From Evansella sp. LMS18 (GTDB lineage: Bacteria > Bacillota > Bacilli > Bacillales > Salisediminibacteriaceae), in assembly GCF_024362785.1 (NCBI RefSeq), contig NZ_CP093301.1:1674001-1738000 (forward strand): a stretch of 64,000 nucleotides of DNA, given 5' to 3'. Below are positions 56,448 to 64,000 of this stretch, piece after piece (within the stretch, counting starts at the first letter, position 1; each line of letters opens with the position of its first letter). The notes under the pieces were generated by a model. The model made no database searches, had not been told where the DNA came from, and saw only the letters and a program-made list of their open reading frames with translations. A program made the translations under genes and the position numbers.

Positions 56448-56638
56448 TTCGCTGACACCTTCCCTTCAGTCACCATTCTTGGCAGACGGGAAGAATATTA
56501 AACTAGTAATCTATCGACAAGTTCTGCAAGCGGATAATGAGTGGGCGGGAGTTTGAGGGGAGGGACGGGTGCTGAGGGATGGTTTTAAAAGGGGGGGCCT
56601 CGGAATCTTGATGGGTTCAATATACGTGGCCCTCTCCC

Positions 56639-56686
56639 CTGGCACCAGGGTTCCTGGAACCAACGCTCCTCGAACCTAAGTGCCAG
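56639..56686. repeat. CTGGCAC...GTGCCAG inverted repeat
   Basis: CTGGCAC (56639-56645) and GTGCCAG (56680-56686) enclose GGTTCCTGGAACC, a smaller palindrome. It lies in the 450-bp gap between spoIIR and prmC, which otherwise holds a G-rich stretch (56520-56600) and no gene. Confidence 0.6.
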
Positions 56687-56791
56687 GTTAACTCAAAGAG
56701 ATATCGAGAGGTTAATGGAAATCGCGCGAAATGCATAAAATGCAACCATTTACCGTGTCCCCCAAGTTATATAAAGTTGGGGAAAGGCAAA

Positions 56792-56819
56792 TGTCACTAT
56801 GACCCCTGTCATAGTGACA
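56792..56819. repeat. Element C, copy 2: perfect TGTCACTATGAC palindrome
   Basis: TGTCACTATGAC, CCCT, GTCATAGTGACA: a perfect 12-bp inverted repeat. The same word appears alone in copies 1, 3, 4 and 5. Confidence 0.88.
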
Positions 56820-56879
56820 CTACCTTCATTTTCCATTAAATTACATGCATTTTCCTTTATTATCAAGGGTTTGGGCGAA

Positions 56880-56907
56880 GTTGCCCTTAGGCAACTGTCA
56901 CTATGAC
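56880..56907. repeat. Element C, copy 3, overlapping the prmC stop
   Basis: GTTGCCCTTAGGCAAC hairpin followed by TGTCACTATGAC. The minus-strand word GTCATAGTGACA contains the prmC stop codon TAG (56903-56901), so the element supplies the end of the gene. Confidence 0.85.
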
Positions 56908-57794
56908 ATAATAAGAGCCAGAACGATTCTTTCTTTGCCGTTTATATCTAACCTTACTTCCGCCTCAGCATCCGGGAACGTCTCCAGAATTAAACTTTTG
57001 ACTGCTTTTCCCTGGCCGTGGCCTATTTCAAAAGCAATCAGCCCTGGAGCGTCCAGTACTTCCGGTATTTGCTTAACGAGCTTCCGGTAAACGGAAAGTC
57101 CATCTTCCCCAGCAAATAAAGCAAGCTCAGGTTCATGGCCCACTACATTTTCCTTCATGCTATGCCGGTCCCCCTCCGGAATATAAGGAGGATTGGAAAC
57201 GACAGCTCTTACTTTTTCACCAGCTTCTATCAACGGCCGTAAAAGATCTCCTTCTAAAAAGCGAACTTTTGCCCCAAGCCGCCTGCTATTAGCCTCAGCT
57301 ACCTTCAAAGCACCCGCCGAGATATCCACAGCAGTAACCGCCGCTTGCCCTTCCAGTTCAAGTGCGAGGGTTGCAGCAATAATCCCGCTGCCAGTTCCTA
57401 CATCCACTATCCTGACAGGGCCATCCTCCTCCATTTTTTCCAAAGAAGATAGCTTTTCAAGAACCGCTTCCACAAGCTCTTCTGTTTCTGGTCTCGGGAT
57501 CAGCGTATCGGATGTCACTTGGAACGTACGGCCGTAAAAGCTTTCTTCCCCTGTAAGATGCTGGACTGGCACACCTCCTACCGACTTCTCAACATCCGCT
57601 TGAAAAAGCTCCAAAACTCCCCGGGAAAGCTCACTTTGGTTCTCACTAAACAGACGTGTACGGCTCCAGCCGGTATGATGGCGCAATAAAATCTCTCCAA
57701 TAGCGGCTTCATAGCCATGTTCCTCTAAAAAAGAAGAAGCCCATTTCAGAGCTTCATACACTTTCATTTTTTCACCTGGATTATTTTTTTCCAT
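56901..57794 (-). CDS. prmC: Peptide chain release factor N5-glutamine methyltransferase
   Basis: 297 residues. N-terminal helical domain, then a SAM methyltransferase domain with IVDVGTGSGIIAATLAL and VVSNPPYIPEGDRHS (the NPPY motif that holds the target Gln). It methylates the GGQ glutamine of release factors, including the upstream prfA product. The ATG at 57794 is 6 nt after prfA's stop; the ATG at 57767 (start MKVYEALKWA, AGGTGA before it) is an alternative. Its last codons lie in element C. Confidence 0.95.
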   Translation of the reverse strand: MEKNNPGEKMKVYEALKWASSFLEEHGYEAAIGEILLRHHTGWSRTRLFSENQSELSRGVLELFQADVEKSVGGVPVQHLTGEESFYGRTFQVTSDTLIPRPETEELVEAVLEKLSSLEKMEEDGPVRIVDVGTGSGIIAATLALELEGQAAVTAVDISAGALKVAEANSRRLGAKVRFLEGDLLRPLIEAGEKVRAVVSNPPYIPEGDRHSMKENVVGHEPELALFAGEDGLSVYRKLVKQIPEVLDAPGLIAFEIGHGQGKAVKSLILETFPDAEAEVRLDINGKERIVLALIMS

Positions 57795-57800
57795 AAAGCT

Positions 57801-58871
57801 TTACTCTCCAGCTTCTTCCATCGCACGGGACTGTTCTTCCATAACCAGCTGGTCGATGATTTCATCCAGCTTGCCCTGAAGAATCTGCTCAAGTTTTTGC
57901 AGTGTCAGCCCGATACGGTGGTCAGTTACACGGCTTTGCGGGAAATTGTACGTACGGATACGTTCAGAACGGTCGCCGGAACCAACCGCTGATTTACGGT
58001 GCTGGGCGTACTCTGCTTCCGCTTCCTTCTGAAACTTATCGTAAATACGGGCACGAAGAACTTTCATCGCTTTTTCCTTGTTCTTGATCTGGGATTTTTC
58101 ATCCTGGCAAGATACAACAACCCCAGTCGGAAGGTGTGTCAGCCGGACTGCGGACATCGTCGTGTTTACACTCTGGCCGCCAGGACCGCTGGATGCAAAT
58201 GTATCCACACGAATATCCTTCTCGTTGATATCCACTTCCACTTCTTCTGCTTCGGGCAGGACCGCTACAGTAGCAGTGGACGTATGAATACGGCCGCCAG
58301 ATTCTGTGGAAGGAACCCGCTGTACACGGTGCGCTCCATTCTCGTACTTCATTTTGGAAAATGCGCCCTTTCCGTTGATCATAAAGATGATTTCTTTAAA
58401 GCCACCAAGCTCCGTAGGACTGGACTCGATTACTTCCGGACGCCATCCCTGCGCTTCCGCATAGCGGGCATACATGCGGTATAGATCTCCCGCGAATAAT
58501 GCCGCCTCATCTCCACCGGCAGCTCCACGAATCTCAACAATAACGTTCTTTTCGTCATTCGGGTCTTTAGGAAGAAGGAGAATACGTAGCTTATCCTCAA
58601 GTGGAGGAATCTGATCTTCCAGCTCATCCACTTCCATCTTCACCATTTCCCGCATTTCACTGTCCAGATCCTCGCGAAGCATTTCCTTTGCCTCGTCATA
58701 CTGCCCTTTTATTTCTTTGTATTGCCGATACGTCTGGACCGTCTCTTCAATACTTGCCTGTTCTTTCGAATACTCACGGAGCTTATTTGTATCGCTGATA
58801 ACATCAGGATCCATCAAAAGCTCATTTAATTTTTCATAACGTTCTTCTACAGCTTCAAGCCGATCAAACAT
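57801..58871 (-). CDS. prfA: Peptide chain release factor 1
   Basis: 356 residues. The GGQ motif [20 protein letters not shown] (about 225-245) and [20 protein letters not shown] are intact; it terminates at UAA and UAG. The ATG at 58871 follows TGAGGTGAAGCG. It is co-oriented and nearly contiguous with prmC, the usual pair. Confidence 0.98.
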   Translation of the reverse strand: MFDRLEAVEERYEKLNELLMDPDVISDTNKLREYSKEQASIEETVQTYRQYKEIKGQYDEAKEMLREDLDSEMREMVKMEVDELEDQIPPLEDKLRILLLPKDPNDEKNVIVEIRGAAGGDEAALFAGDLYRMYARYAEAQGWRPEVIESSPTELGGFKEIIFMINGKGAFSKMKYENGAHRVQRVPSTESGGRIHTSTATVAVLPEAEEVEVDINEKDIRVDTFASSGPGGQSVNTTMSAVRLTHLPTGVVVSCQDEKSQIKNKEKAMKVLRARIYDKFQKEAEAEYAQHRKSAVGSGDRSERIRTYNFPQSRVTDHRIGLTLQKLEQILQGKLDEIIDQLVMEEQSRAMEEAGE

Positions 58872-59005
58872 AATCGCTTCACCTCAAATTATAGACGCTT
58901 AACAGTATTATTATAGTATAGTGGCATTCATTTGTAAAAATCAATTCGCCTAATGGGAAGAAGATGGGCTTTGGGCAGGAGAGAAAAATGTTGGCGTAAG
59001 TAAAC

Positions 59006-59120
59006 TGTCACTATGACACGTGTCGCTATGACATCTGGTAAATCCCTCCCAAATCCCCCGCCCTTCCCTTGATTCCCAAGGCTTCTTCCTAAGTTGCCCT
59101 CACGCAACTGTCACTATGAC
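59006..59120. repeat. Element C, copies 4 and 5
   Basis: TGTCACTATGAC at 59006-59017 and TGTCGCTATGAC at 59021-59032; then TGTCACTATGAC at 59109-59120 preceded by GTTGCCCTCACGCAAC. They lie in the 370-bp divergent gap between prfA and the CoA-disulfide reductase gene. Confidence 0.85.
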
Positions 59121-59239
59121 GCCACCTCCTCCCCTCCCCCTTATCCAAATCCTCATGCACATCCCTCCCAACTCGTGACATGGTATGATGAAAATTAGGA
59201 TATGGTATAAGTATTAGCTATTTAAGAGGAGGGAATGGG

Positions 59240-60571
59240 ATGAAAGTAGTCATTATCGGCGGGGATGCGGCTGGAATGAGCGGGGCTATGCAGATCATCC
59301 GTAATAATAAAGAAGCGGAAATCACGGTTTTGGAAAAGGGAGAATATTATTCCTATGCCCAGTGCGGGCTGCCATATTATATCGGCGGCCTGATTGAAGA
59401 TACGGACAAGCTCATTGCCAGAAGCCGGGAAACATTTCGGGAAAAATACGGTATCGATGCACGGACCCTTCATGAAGCACAGGAAATAAATGTGGAAAAA
59501 CAACTGGTTGCCGGGAAAAAACTGGACACAGGTGACCGTTTTGAAATTCCATATGACAAACTGCTGATCGCCACAGGGGCAAGCCCTGTTGTTCCCCCTT
59601 TTAAAGGGAGGGAACTGGAGGGAGTCCACGTTCTTAAAACAATTCCCGACGCAGAAGCCATCGCCAAAGATATGGAGGAAGATGTCCTCAATGTCACCAT
59701 CATAGGCGGCGGGTACATTGGTCTGGAGGCCGCGGAAAACTTCGTTGCCAGAGGAAAAAAGGTGCGAGTAATCGACCGTGGCGAGAGAATCGGCAGAAAT
59801 ATTTATGACGAGGAAATCAGCGAAAAAATCCACGAAGAAGCAGAAAAAAATAACGTTGAGCTTATTTTCGGCGAATCTGTCGAGGAGCTGTCAGGCAGCA
59901 AAAGAGTGGAAACCGTCCGCACCAGCAATCAGGAATTCAGAGCAGATATGGTAGTCATCGCCACAGGGGTGAAACCGAACACAGCTTTTGCAGAAAAGGC
60001 CGGGATTAACCTCCATCCCTCCGGTGCCATTATCGTTAATCCGTATATGGAAACGAACGTGAAAAATATTTACGCCGCAGGAGATTGCGCCACCCAGTAT
60101 CACCGGATAAAAGAAAAGGACGACTATCTTCCTTTAGGAACACACGCAAATAAACAAGGCAGGATTGCCGGCAGCAATATTGCCGGAATCACAAAAACGT
60201 TCAAAGGTGTTACCGGAACATCCATTATCAAATTCTTTGATTTGTCTGTAGGGAAAACAGGGCTGAGCGAACGGGAAGCGGAAAACCTTGGAATTCCATA
60301 TGAGCCTCTTAGTTTTAACGGGCGCTCCCATGCCGGTTACTACCCGGAAAGCGAACCGCTGATTATCAAGCTTCTCCGCCATAAGGAAACAGATATGCTC
60401 CTGGGCGTTCAGGTTGCCGGAAAAAAAGGCGTGGATAAACGGACAGATGTAGCTGCGACAGCCATTTACCACCGGATGACAATCGCCGACCTGGAAAACC
60501 TGGACCTCAGCTACGCCCCGCCGTTCAACGGCGTGTGGGATCCTCTGCAGCAGGCTGCGAGGAGGTATTAA
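59240..60571 (+). CDS. cdr: CoA-disulfide reductase (FAD/NAD(P)H-dependent)
   Basis: 443 residues. FAD-binding VVIIGGDAAGMSGAMQI, single redox Cys42 in SYAQCGLPYYIGG, NAD(P)H-binding VTIIGGGYIGLEAAENF, and NIYAAGDCATQYH; a C-terminal dimerisation domain follows. The lone active-site Cys is the mark of CoA-disulfide reductases and relatives (NADH oxidase, persulfide reductase), which keep CoA reduced in Bacillaceae. AAGAGGAGGGAA precedes the ATG. A plus-strand gene, with element B just after its stop. Confidence 0.9.
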   Translation: MKVVIIGGDAAGMSGAMQIIRNNKEAEITVLEKGEYYSYAQCGLPYYIGGLIEDTDKLIARSRETFREKYGIDARTLHEAQEINVEKQLVAGKKLDTGDRFEIPYDKLLIATGASPVVPPFKGRELEGVHVLKTIPDAEAIAKDMEEDVLNVTIIGGGYIGLEAAENFVARGKKVRVIDRGERIGRNIYDEEISEKIHEEAEKNNVELIFGESVEELSGSKRVETVRTSNQEFRADMVVIATGVKPNTAFAEKAGINLHPSGAIIVNPYMETNVKNIYAAGDCATQYHRIKEKDDYLPLGTHANKQGRIAGSNIAGITKTFKGVTGTSIIKFFDLSVGKTGLSEREAENLGIPYEPLSFNGRSHAGYYPESEPLIIKLLRHKETDMLLGVQVAGKKGVDKRTDVAATAIYHRMTIADLENLDLSYAPPFNGVWDPLQQAARRY

Positions 60572-60729
60572 ATAAAGTGAACCTTCAATCAGTGGGGGTT
60601 TTATACACCCCCCACTGATTGTTAGTTGAACCAATCGGGATGTTAGCGTCCGTTATCTCCCACAGATACATCTTCGCTTCCACTCCTGTTTTGAGGCGGG
60701 AGTTTTACGGACGGTTTCATCGGGATAAA
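60572..60729 (+). repeat. Dispersed structured element B, copy 3 (full length)
   Basis: AATAAAGTGAACCTTCAATC, hairpin CAATCAGTGGGGG...CCCCCACTGATTG, GTTGAACCAATCGGGATGTT, then CGTTATCTCCCAC...GGCGGGAGTTTTACGGAC, and ATCGGGATAAA. It matches copy 1 (46612-46768) along its whole length apart from the loop of the second hairpin. It begins at the cdr stop codon. Confidence 0.88.
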
Positions 60730-60737
60730 AGTAAGGG

Positions 60738-60855
60738 CCTCACTTCGAAAATTAACTGTCTGATTTCGAGAATGGGACCTCTCTTTTCGAGAATTAGCCG
60801 CGTGCTTTCGAGAATTGGACCCCGCTCTTCCAGTTATTAGCCCGCGTTTTCCATA
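60738..60855. repeat. 21-bp-phased array 8 (core TTTCGAGAATT)
   Basis: CG positions 60746, 60767, 60788 and 60809 at 21-bp steps, then degenerate units near 60830 and 60851 (CCAGTT, CCATAA). Cores TTCGAAAATT, TTTCGAGAATGG, TTTCGAGAATTAG and TTTCGAGAATTGG match array 7. It lies between element B copy 3 and the htpG terminator. Confidence 0.9.
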
Positions 60856-60856
60856 A

Positions 60857-60896
60857 AGAAAAGCCTGGGACCCACTAAAGATGGCCCCAGGCTTTC
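60857..60896 (-). terminator. htpG terminator
   Basis: AAGCCTGGGACC and GGCCCCAGGCTT form a stem with one mismatch; on the minus strand it is followed by TTTTCTTTATGG. It may also stop the convergent cdr transcript. Confidence 0.85.
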
Positions 60897-60901
60897 TATT
60901 G

Positions 60902-62785
60902 TTACTTCATTATTTTGCACACATTATTTGTAAATTCAACTGGATCTTCCACTGGCAGCCCTTCAATGAGGAGCGCCTGGTTGTAGAGAAGATTTGTGTA
61001 GAGCTTCAGTTTTTCTTCATCGTTTCCATAGGCGGCCTTTAGAGATGCGAACACTTCATGGTTCGGATTGATTTCAAGCACTTTATCCGCCTTAATATTC
61101 TGGTTGTCAGGCATGGACTGAAGTATTTTTTCCATTTCGATCGTCACTTCTCCATCAGCCGCAAGACAAACCGGGTGTGATCTAAGCCGTTTTGAAATCC
61201 GGACTTCTTTCACTTTATCATTCAGAAGTTCCTTCATTTTTCCGAACAGCTCTTTATTTTCCTCAGTCTCCTCCGCCTTTGTTTCCGTGCTTTCGTCCTC
61301 CTCGATTCCAAGGTCCCCGCTGGAAACAGAGCGGAATTCTTTCTCCTTGTAGGTCATGAGCATGCGGATAGCAAACTCGTCGATATCCTCTGTGAAATAA
61401 AGGATTTCATACCCTTTTTCCGCAACGAGCTCTGTCTGAGGCAGCTTATCGATGCGCTCCCTCGACTCCCCGGAAGCATAGTAAATATATTTCTGGTCCT
61501 CCGGCATCCTGGAGACATATTCATCGAGTGTCACCAGCTTCTTCTCTTTAGAAGAGTAGAACATTAACAGATCCTGAAGATCCTCTTTGTTTGCCCCAAA
61601 GTCGCTGTACACACCGTATTTCAGCTGACGGCCGAATGCCTCGAAAAACTTCTCGTATTTTTCCCGGTCATCTTTAAGCAGCTTTTTCAGCTCGCCCTTA
61701 ATCTTATTTTTAATATTTTTGGCGATGACCTTGAGCTGCCGGTCCTGCTGCAGCATTTCGCGGGAGATATTCAGCGACAGATCTTCTGAGTCCACCATTC
61801 CTTTGACAAAACTGAAGTAGTCTGGCAGGAGATCGGAGCATTTATTCATTATCAGCACGCCGTTGGAATAGAGTTCAAGCCCTTTTTCAAACTCTTTCGT
61901 GTAATAATCAAACGGGATGTTTTCCGGAATATACAGAATCGCATTATACCTTAACGTTCCGTCAACTTTAATGTGGATATGCTTTAACGGCTTGTCAAAA
62001 CCATAGTGTTTCTCCTGGTAAAAATTCTCGTAATCCTCGTCTGTTAACTCGCTTTTATTTTTTCTCCAGATAGGAACCATGCTGTTGACAGTCTGTTCCT
62101 CTGTAACTTCTTCAAATTCCTTCTCATCATCTTCTTTCGGTTTGCTCACTTTCACATCCATCTTGATCGGATAGCGGATGAAATCGGAATACTTTTTGAT
62201 GATGCTTCTGAGCCTGTGCTCTTCCAGATAGTCATCAAAGTTGTCATCTTCCGTGTTTCCCTTAATATAAAGCGTGATTTCTGTACCGATCTCGGCTTTA
62301 TCCGCAGTATCAATCGTGAAGCCGTCCGCCCCTTCTGATTCCCATTTATACGCTGTATCGCTGCCCAGCGCTTTTGTCACTACTGTAACTTTGTCAGCGA
62401 CCATGAACGAGGAATAGAAACCTACCCCAAACTGGCCGATAATATCGTGCCCGTCCTTAATTTCTGTTTCCTTTTTGAAAGCAAGGGACCCGCTTTTGGC
62501 GATAACGCCAAGGTTATTTTCCAGTTCCTCCTTCGTCATCCCGATCCCTGTGTCGGTAATCTTAAGCGTGCGTGCATCTTTATCGGCGGAAACCTTTATG
62601 TAGTAGCTGTCCTGGTCAAAATTCAGTGAGTCATCTGTTAATGCTTTATAATAAATCTTGTCAATTGCGTCACTTGCGTTAGAGATTAACTCCCTTAAAA
62701 AAATTTCTCTGTGGGTGTAAATAGAATTAATCATCATTTCAAGCAGCCGCTTTGATTCTGCTTTATATTCCATTTTCACAGCCAT
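60902..62785 (-). CDS. htpG: Hsp90-family chaperone HtpG
   Basis: 627 residues from the ATG at 62785 (AAAGGAGAGG 5 nt upstream). The GHKL ATPase N-domain has [27 protein letters not shown] and [13 protein letters not shown]; middle and C-terminal domains follow. It folds client proteins in the cytosol. An Asp/Glu/Lys-rich linker is near 500-520. A CIRCE element and sigma-A promoter lie just upstream, so HrcA control is likely. Confidence 0.97.
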   Translation of the reverse strand: MAVKMEYKAESKRLLEMMINSIYTHREIFLRELISNASDAIDKIYYKALTDDSLNFDQDSYYIKVSADKDARTLKITDTGIGMTKEELENNLGVIAKSGSLAFKKETEIKDGHDIIGQFGVGFYSSFMVADKVTVVTKALGSDTAYKWESEGADGFTIDTADKAEIGTEITLYIKGNTEDDNFDDYLEEHRLRSIIKKYSDFIRYPIKMDVKVSKPKEDDEKEFEEVTEEQTVNSMVPIWRKNKSELTDEDYENFYQEKHYGFDKPLKHIHIKVDGTLRYNAILYIPENIPFDYYTKEFEKGLELYSNGVLIMNKCSDLLPDYFSFVKGMVDSEDLSLNISREMLQQDRQLKVIAKNIKNKIKGELKKLLKDDREKYEKFFEAFGRQLKYGVYSDFGANKEDLQDLLMFYSSKEKKLVTLDEYVSRMPEDQKYIYYASGESRERIDKLPQTELVAEKGYEILYFTEDIDEFAIRMLMTYKEKEFRSVSSGDLGIEEDESTETKAEETEENKELFGKMKELLNDKVKEVRISKRLRSHPVCLAADGEVTIEMEKILQSMPDNQNIKADKVLEINPNHEVFASLKAAYGNDEEKLKLYTNLLYNQALLIEGLPVEDPVEFTNNVCKIMK

Positions 62786-62821
62786 AAAAACCTCTCCTTT
62801 CAAATCCTTCATGCCAAAATT

Positions 62822-62848
62822 TTAGCACTCTGAGTGCCCGAGTGCTAA
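62822..62848 (-). promoter_or_regulatory. CIRCE operator (HrcA site) of htpG
   Basis: TTAGCACTC, nine-base spacer, GAGTGCTAA: an exact match to the CIRCE consensus. It lies 37 nt before the htpG start and just after the promoter -10 box, where HrcA would block transcription until heat shock. In B. subtilis htpG is not HrcA-controlled, so this is a difference in wiring. Confidence 0.95.
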
Positions 62849-62858
62849 TTCTATTTTT

Positions 62859-62888
62859 TATATATCATAATTTATTTTTCCCTGTCAA
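62859..62888 (-). promoter_or_regulatory. Sigma-A promoter of htpG
   Basis: Minus strand TTGACA (62888-62883), 18-bp spacer, TATATA (62864-62859). It lies directly upstream of the CIRCE element. Confidence 0.8.
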
Positions 62889-63014
62889 CCGGGTGTTCCC
62901 CAAACTGCCGGAAAAAAAAGGAGCAGCCAGTGCAATGGGGGCTATATTAATTCGTGGTTTTAAAGGGAGGATTCGTAAATTACACTCCTTAATTTGTCGA
63001 AATTAATGATATAA

Positions 63015-63115
63015 CGGAATGAGGAACCGATATGTCAGAGGCAGAGGTTCCTCATTCCGCTAAATTACAAAAGGCCGTGCTTTATGGAGGGCTTACGGGT
63101 CCTCATTCCGCTAAA
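63015..63115. repeat. GGAATGAGGAACC inverted repeat with a third arm
   Basis: CGGAATGAGGAACC (63015-63028) and GGTTCCTCATTCCG (63046-63059) pair perfectly over 14 bp; GGTCCTCATTCCGCTAAA repeats the second arm near 63098-63115. It lies between htpG and the DoxX gene, outside any coding region. Confidence 0.8.
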
Positions 63116-63167
63116 CGATATAATCGATTGAGGACCGTAAAAAAGCAATTCGCTGTAAATCAAACAA

Positions 63168-63191
63168 CGCCTGGATACTAAAATCCAGGCG
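63168..63191 (-). terminator. DoxX-family gene terminator
   Basis: CGCCTGGAT and ATCCAGGCG pair perfectly; on the minus strand TTGTTTGATTT follows. It lies 32 nt after the stop codon. Confidence 0.65.
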
Positions 63192-63222
63192 CTGTTATTT
63201 ACTATTTAACGAATGCGTTTTG

Positions 63223-63738
63223 TTATACCGCCTGGCCCTGGAGCCCTGCACCTTTCAGTTTCCCTCTGAAGAGGACTGTGCGGATATAAGGGATTACCCA
63301 GCGGTCTCCGCCGATTCTGCCAGAGTTATAGCCTGCAGCCAGGATGAAGATGGTAAGCAGTATCATAAATGGGTTAGAAGAAATCGTGCCTGCGAACATG
63401 AACGCGAAGTTCATCATGATTCCGAAGAAAGCAGCAGCTGTAGTCAGAATTCCAAGGAGAAGGCCCAGTCCTACGGCGAACTCTCCCCAGGCAACCATGA
63501 AACTGAATATTCCAGCGTTCGGAAGCGCGAAGCTCTCAATGAAAGCATGATATGTCGGATACTGCTCCATTACCATCTCGTTAGCGACAACTCCGTTTAA
63601 ATAACCTGCAGCGTTAAATCCCTCTTCCCCTGTAATTTTCCCCCAGCCTGCAGTCATCCAGCTCCATCCAAGATATAACCGTACGAAAGTCAGAATACCA
63701 GCAGCAATTTTGTTATTTCTGATAAAATCCATAAACAT
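63223..63738 (-). CDS. DoxX-family membrane protein
   Basis: 171 residues, four helices. The first helix and loop (ILTFVRLYLGWSWMTAGWGK) and the central VAWGEFAVGLGLLLGILTTA match the DoxX family. Relatives act in sulfur/thiol redox or quinol oxidase functions; the specific role is unknown. GGGGGAATTATC precedes the ATG. The last gene in the window. Confidence 0.85.
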   Translation of the reverse strand: MFMDFIRNNKIAAGILTFVRLYLGWSWMTAGWGKITGEEGFNAAGYLNGVVANEMVMEQYPTYHAFIESFALPNAGIFSFMVAWGEFAVGLGLLLGILTTAAAFFGIMMNFAFMFAGTISSNPFMILLTIFILAAGYNSGRIGGDRWVIPYIRTVLFRGKLKGAGLQGQAV

Positions 63739-64000
63739 GATAATTCCCCCTAAAATTAGTTTAGTTATAATGGCTTACCGCCTGATAAATACAATTTTGT
63801 TTTTGCTGTAGTTGAGTGATCACTTATCTTTTCTACATGTTCATTATATAACGAGTTTGCTTGTGAAAATCATCACAAGTGTGGCTGTTTTGTTGCAAAC
63901 TGGTGACTGAATTGTGACACAGCTCACACCAATACTGTGATTAACTGCACATGCTTCTTTCCATGGATCGTGGCGGAAAAAATGAAAAAAGCACATAGGT
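63739..64000. other. AT-rich upstream region of the DoxX gene
   Basis: No gene. Contains the probable promoter of the DoxX gene and a TGATCACTTATC-type stretch; nothing firm can be named before the window ends. Confidence 0.4.

Overview
The window looks like part of the chromosome of an alkaliphilic or haloalkaliphilic member of the Bacillaceae (Evansella/Salipaludibacillus/Alkalihalobacillus-like; genus inferred, not proven). Reasons: sporulation genes (spoIIID, spoIIQ, spoIID, spoIIR) in Bacillus order; Bacillus-type Shine-Dalgarno sites and many GTG/TTG starts; an F-type ATP synthase whose a and c subunits carry alkaliphile-type residues (Lys182 in AtpB, Pro53-x-x-Glu56-x-x-Pro59 in AtpE); and an 11-gene nuo cluster lacking nuoEFG. 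No rRNA, tRNA, CRISPR or insertion-sequence transposase was seen.

Layout. 0-3 kb: the edge of a secreted-protein gene, a 52-bp tandem repeat and five paralogous tiny Asp/Asn/Gly-rich lipoproteins. 3.7-8.7 kb: fabZ, an EpuA-type membrane protein, flhP, flhO, mbl and spoIIID, all on the minus strand. 9.5-10.5 kb: a lone NERD-domain gene on the plus strand between two repeat arrays. 11-22.4 kb: spoIIQ, spoIID, murA, ywmB and ywzB (minus), interrupted by a six-gene plus-strand GntR/ABC-transporter operon. 23.7-33.6 kb: nuoA-N without EFG (minus). 34.7-42.3 kb: atpZIBEFHAGDC (minus). 42.7-58.9 kb: a Vpr-like protease, a divergent UDP-GlcNAc 2-epimerase, upp, glyA, ywlG, rpiB, ywlE, mntP, ywlC, ywlB, spoIIR, prmC and prfA (minus), with one small plus-strand membrane gene. 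59-64 kb: CoA-disulfide reductase (plus), htpG with a CIRCE operator, and a DoxX-family gene.

The core genes serve energy conversion (Nuo proton pump plus ATP synthase), envelope synthesis and shape (MurA, Mbl, FabZ, epimerase), engulfment and forespore-mother cell signalling (SpoIID, SpoIIQ, SpoIIR, SpoIIID), and translation/one-carbon functions (PrfA, PrmC, GlyA, YwlC).

The most unusual content is non-coding. At least nine intergenic arrays (starting near 3.4, 8.97, 10.5, 17.2, 19.25, 23.3, 34.2, 55.7 and 60.7 kb) consist of short units, usually TTTCG or its complement plus a variable core. Most have unit spacings of 21-21-21-19 bp, giving an 82-bp super-period. The spacing is kept even where the core sequence changes inside an array. 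Three of the larger arrays touch copies of an ~85-bp element, and several arrays sit where plus-strand genes interrupt the otherwise minus-strand, B. subtilis-like gene order. I know of no description of this architecture and regard it as the best candidate for an undescribed system. Two further dispersed palindromic families, an alternating GGACAAAT/ATTTGTCC block and a DnaA-box cluster at ywlC-ywlB are also present.
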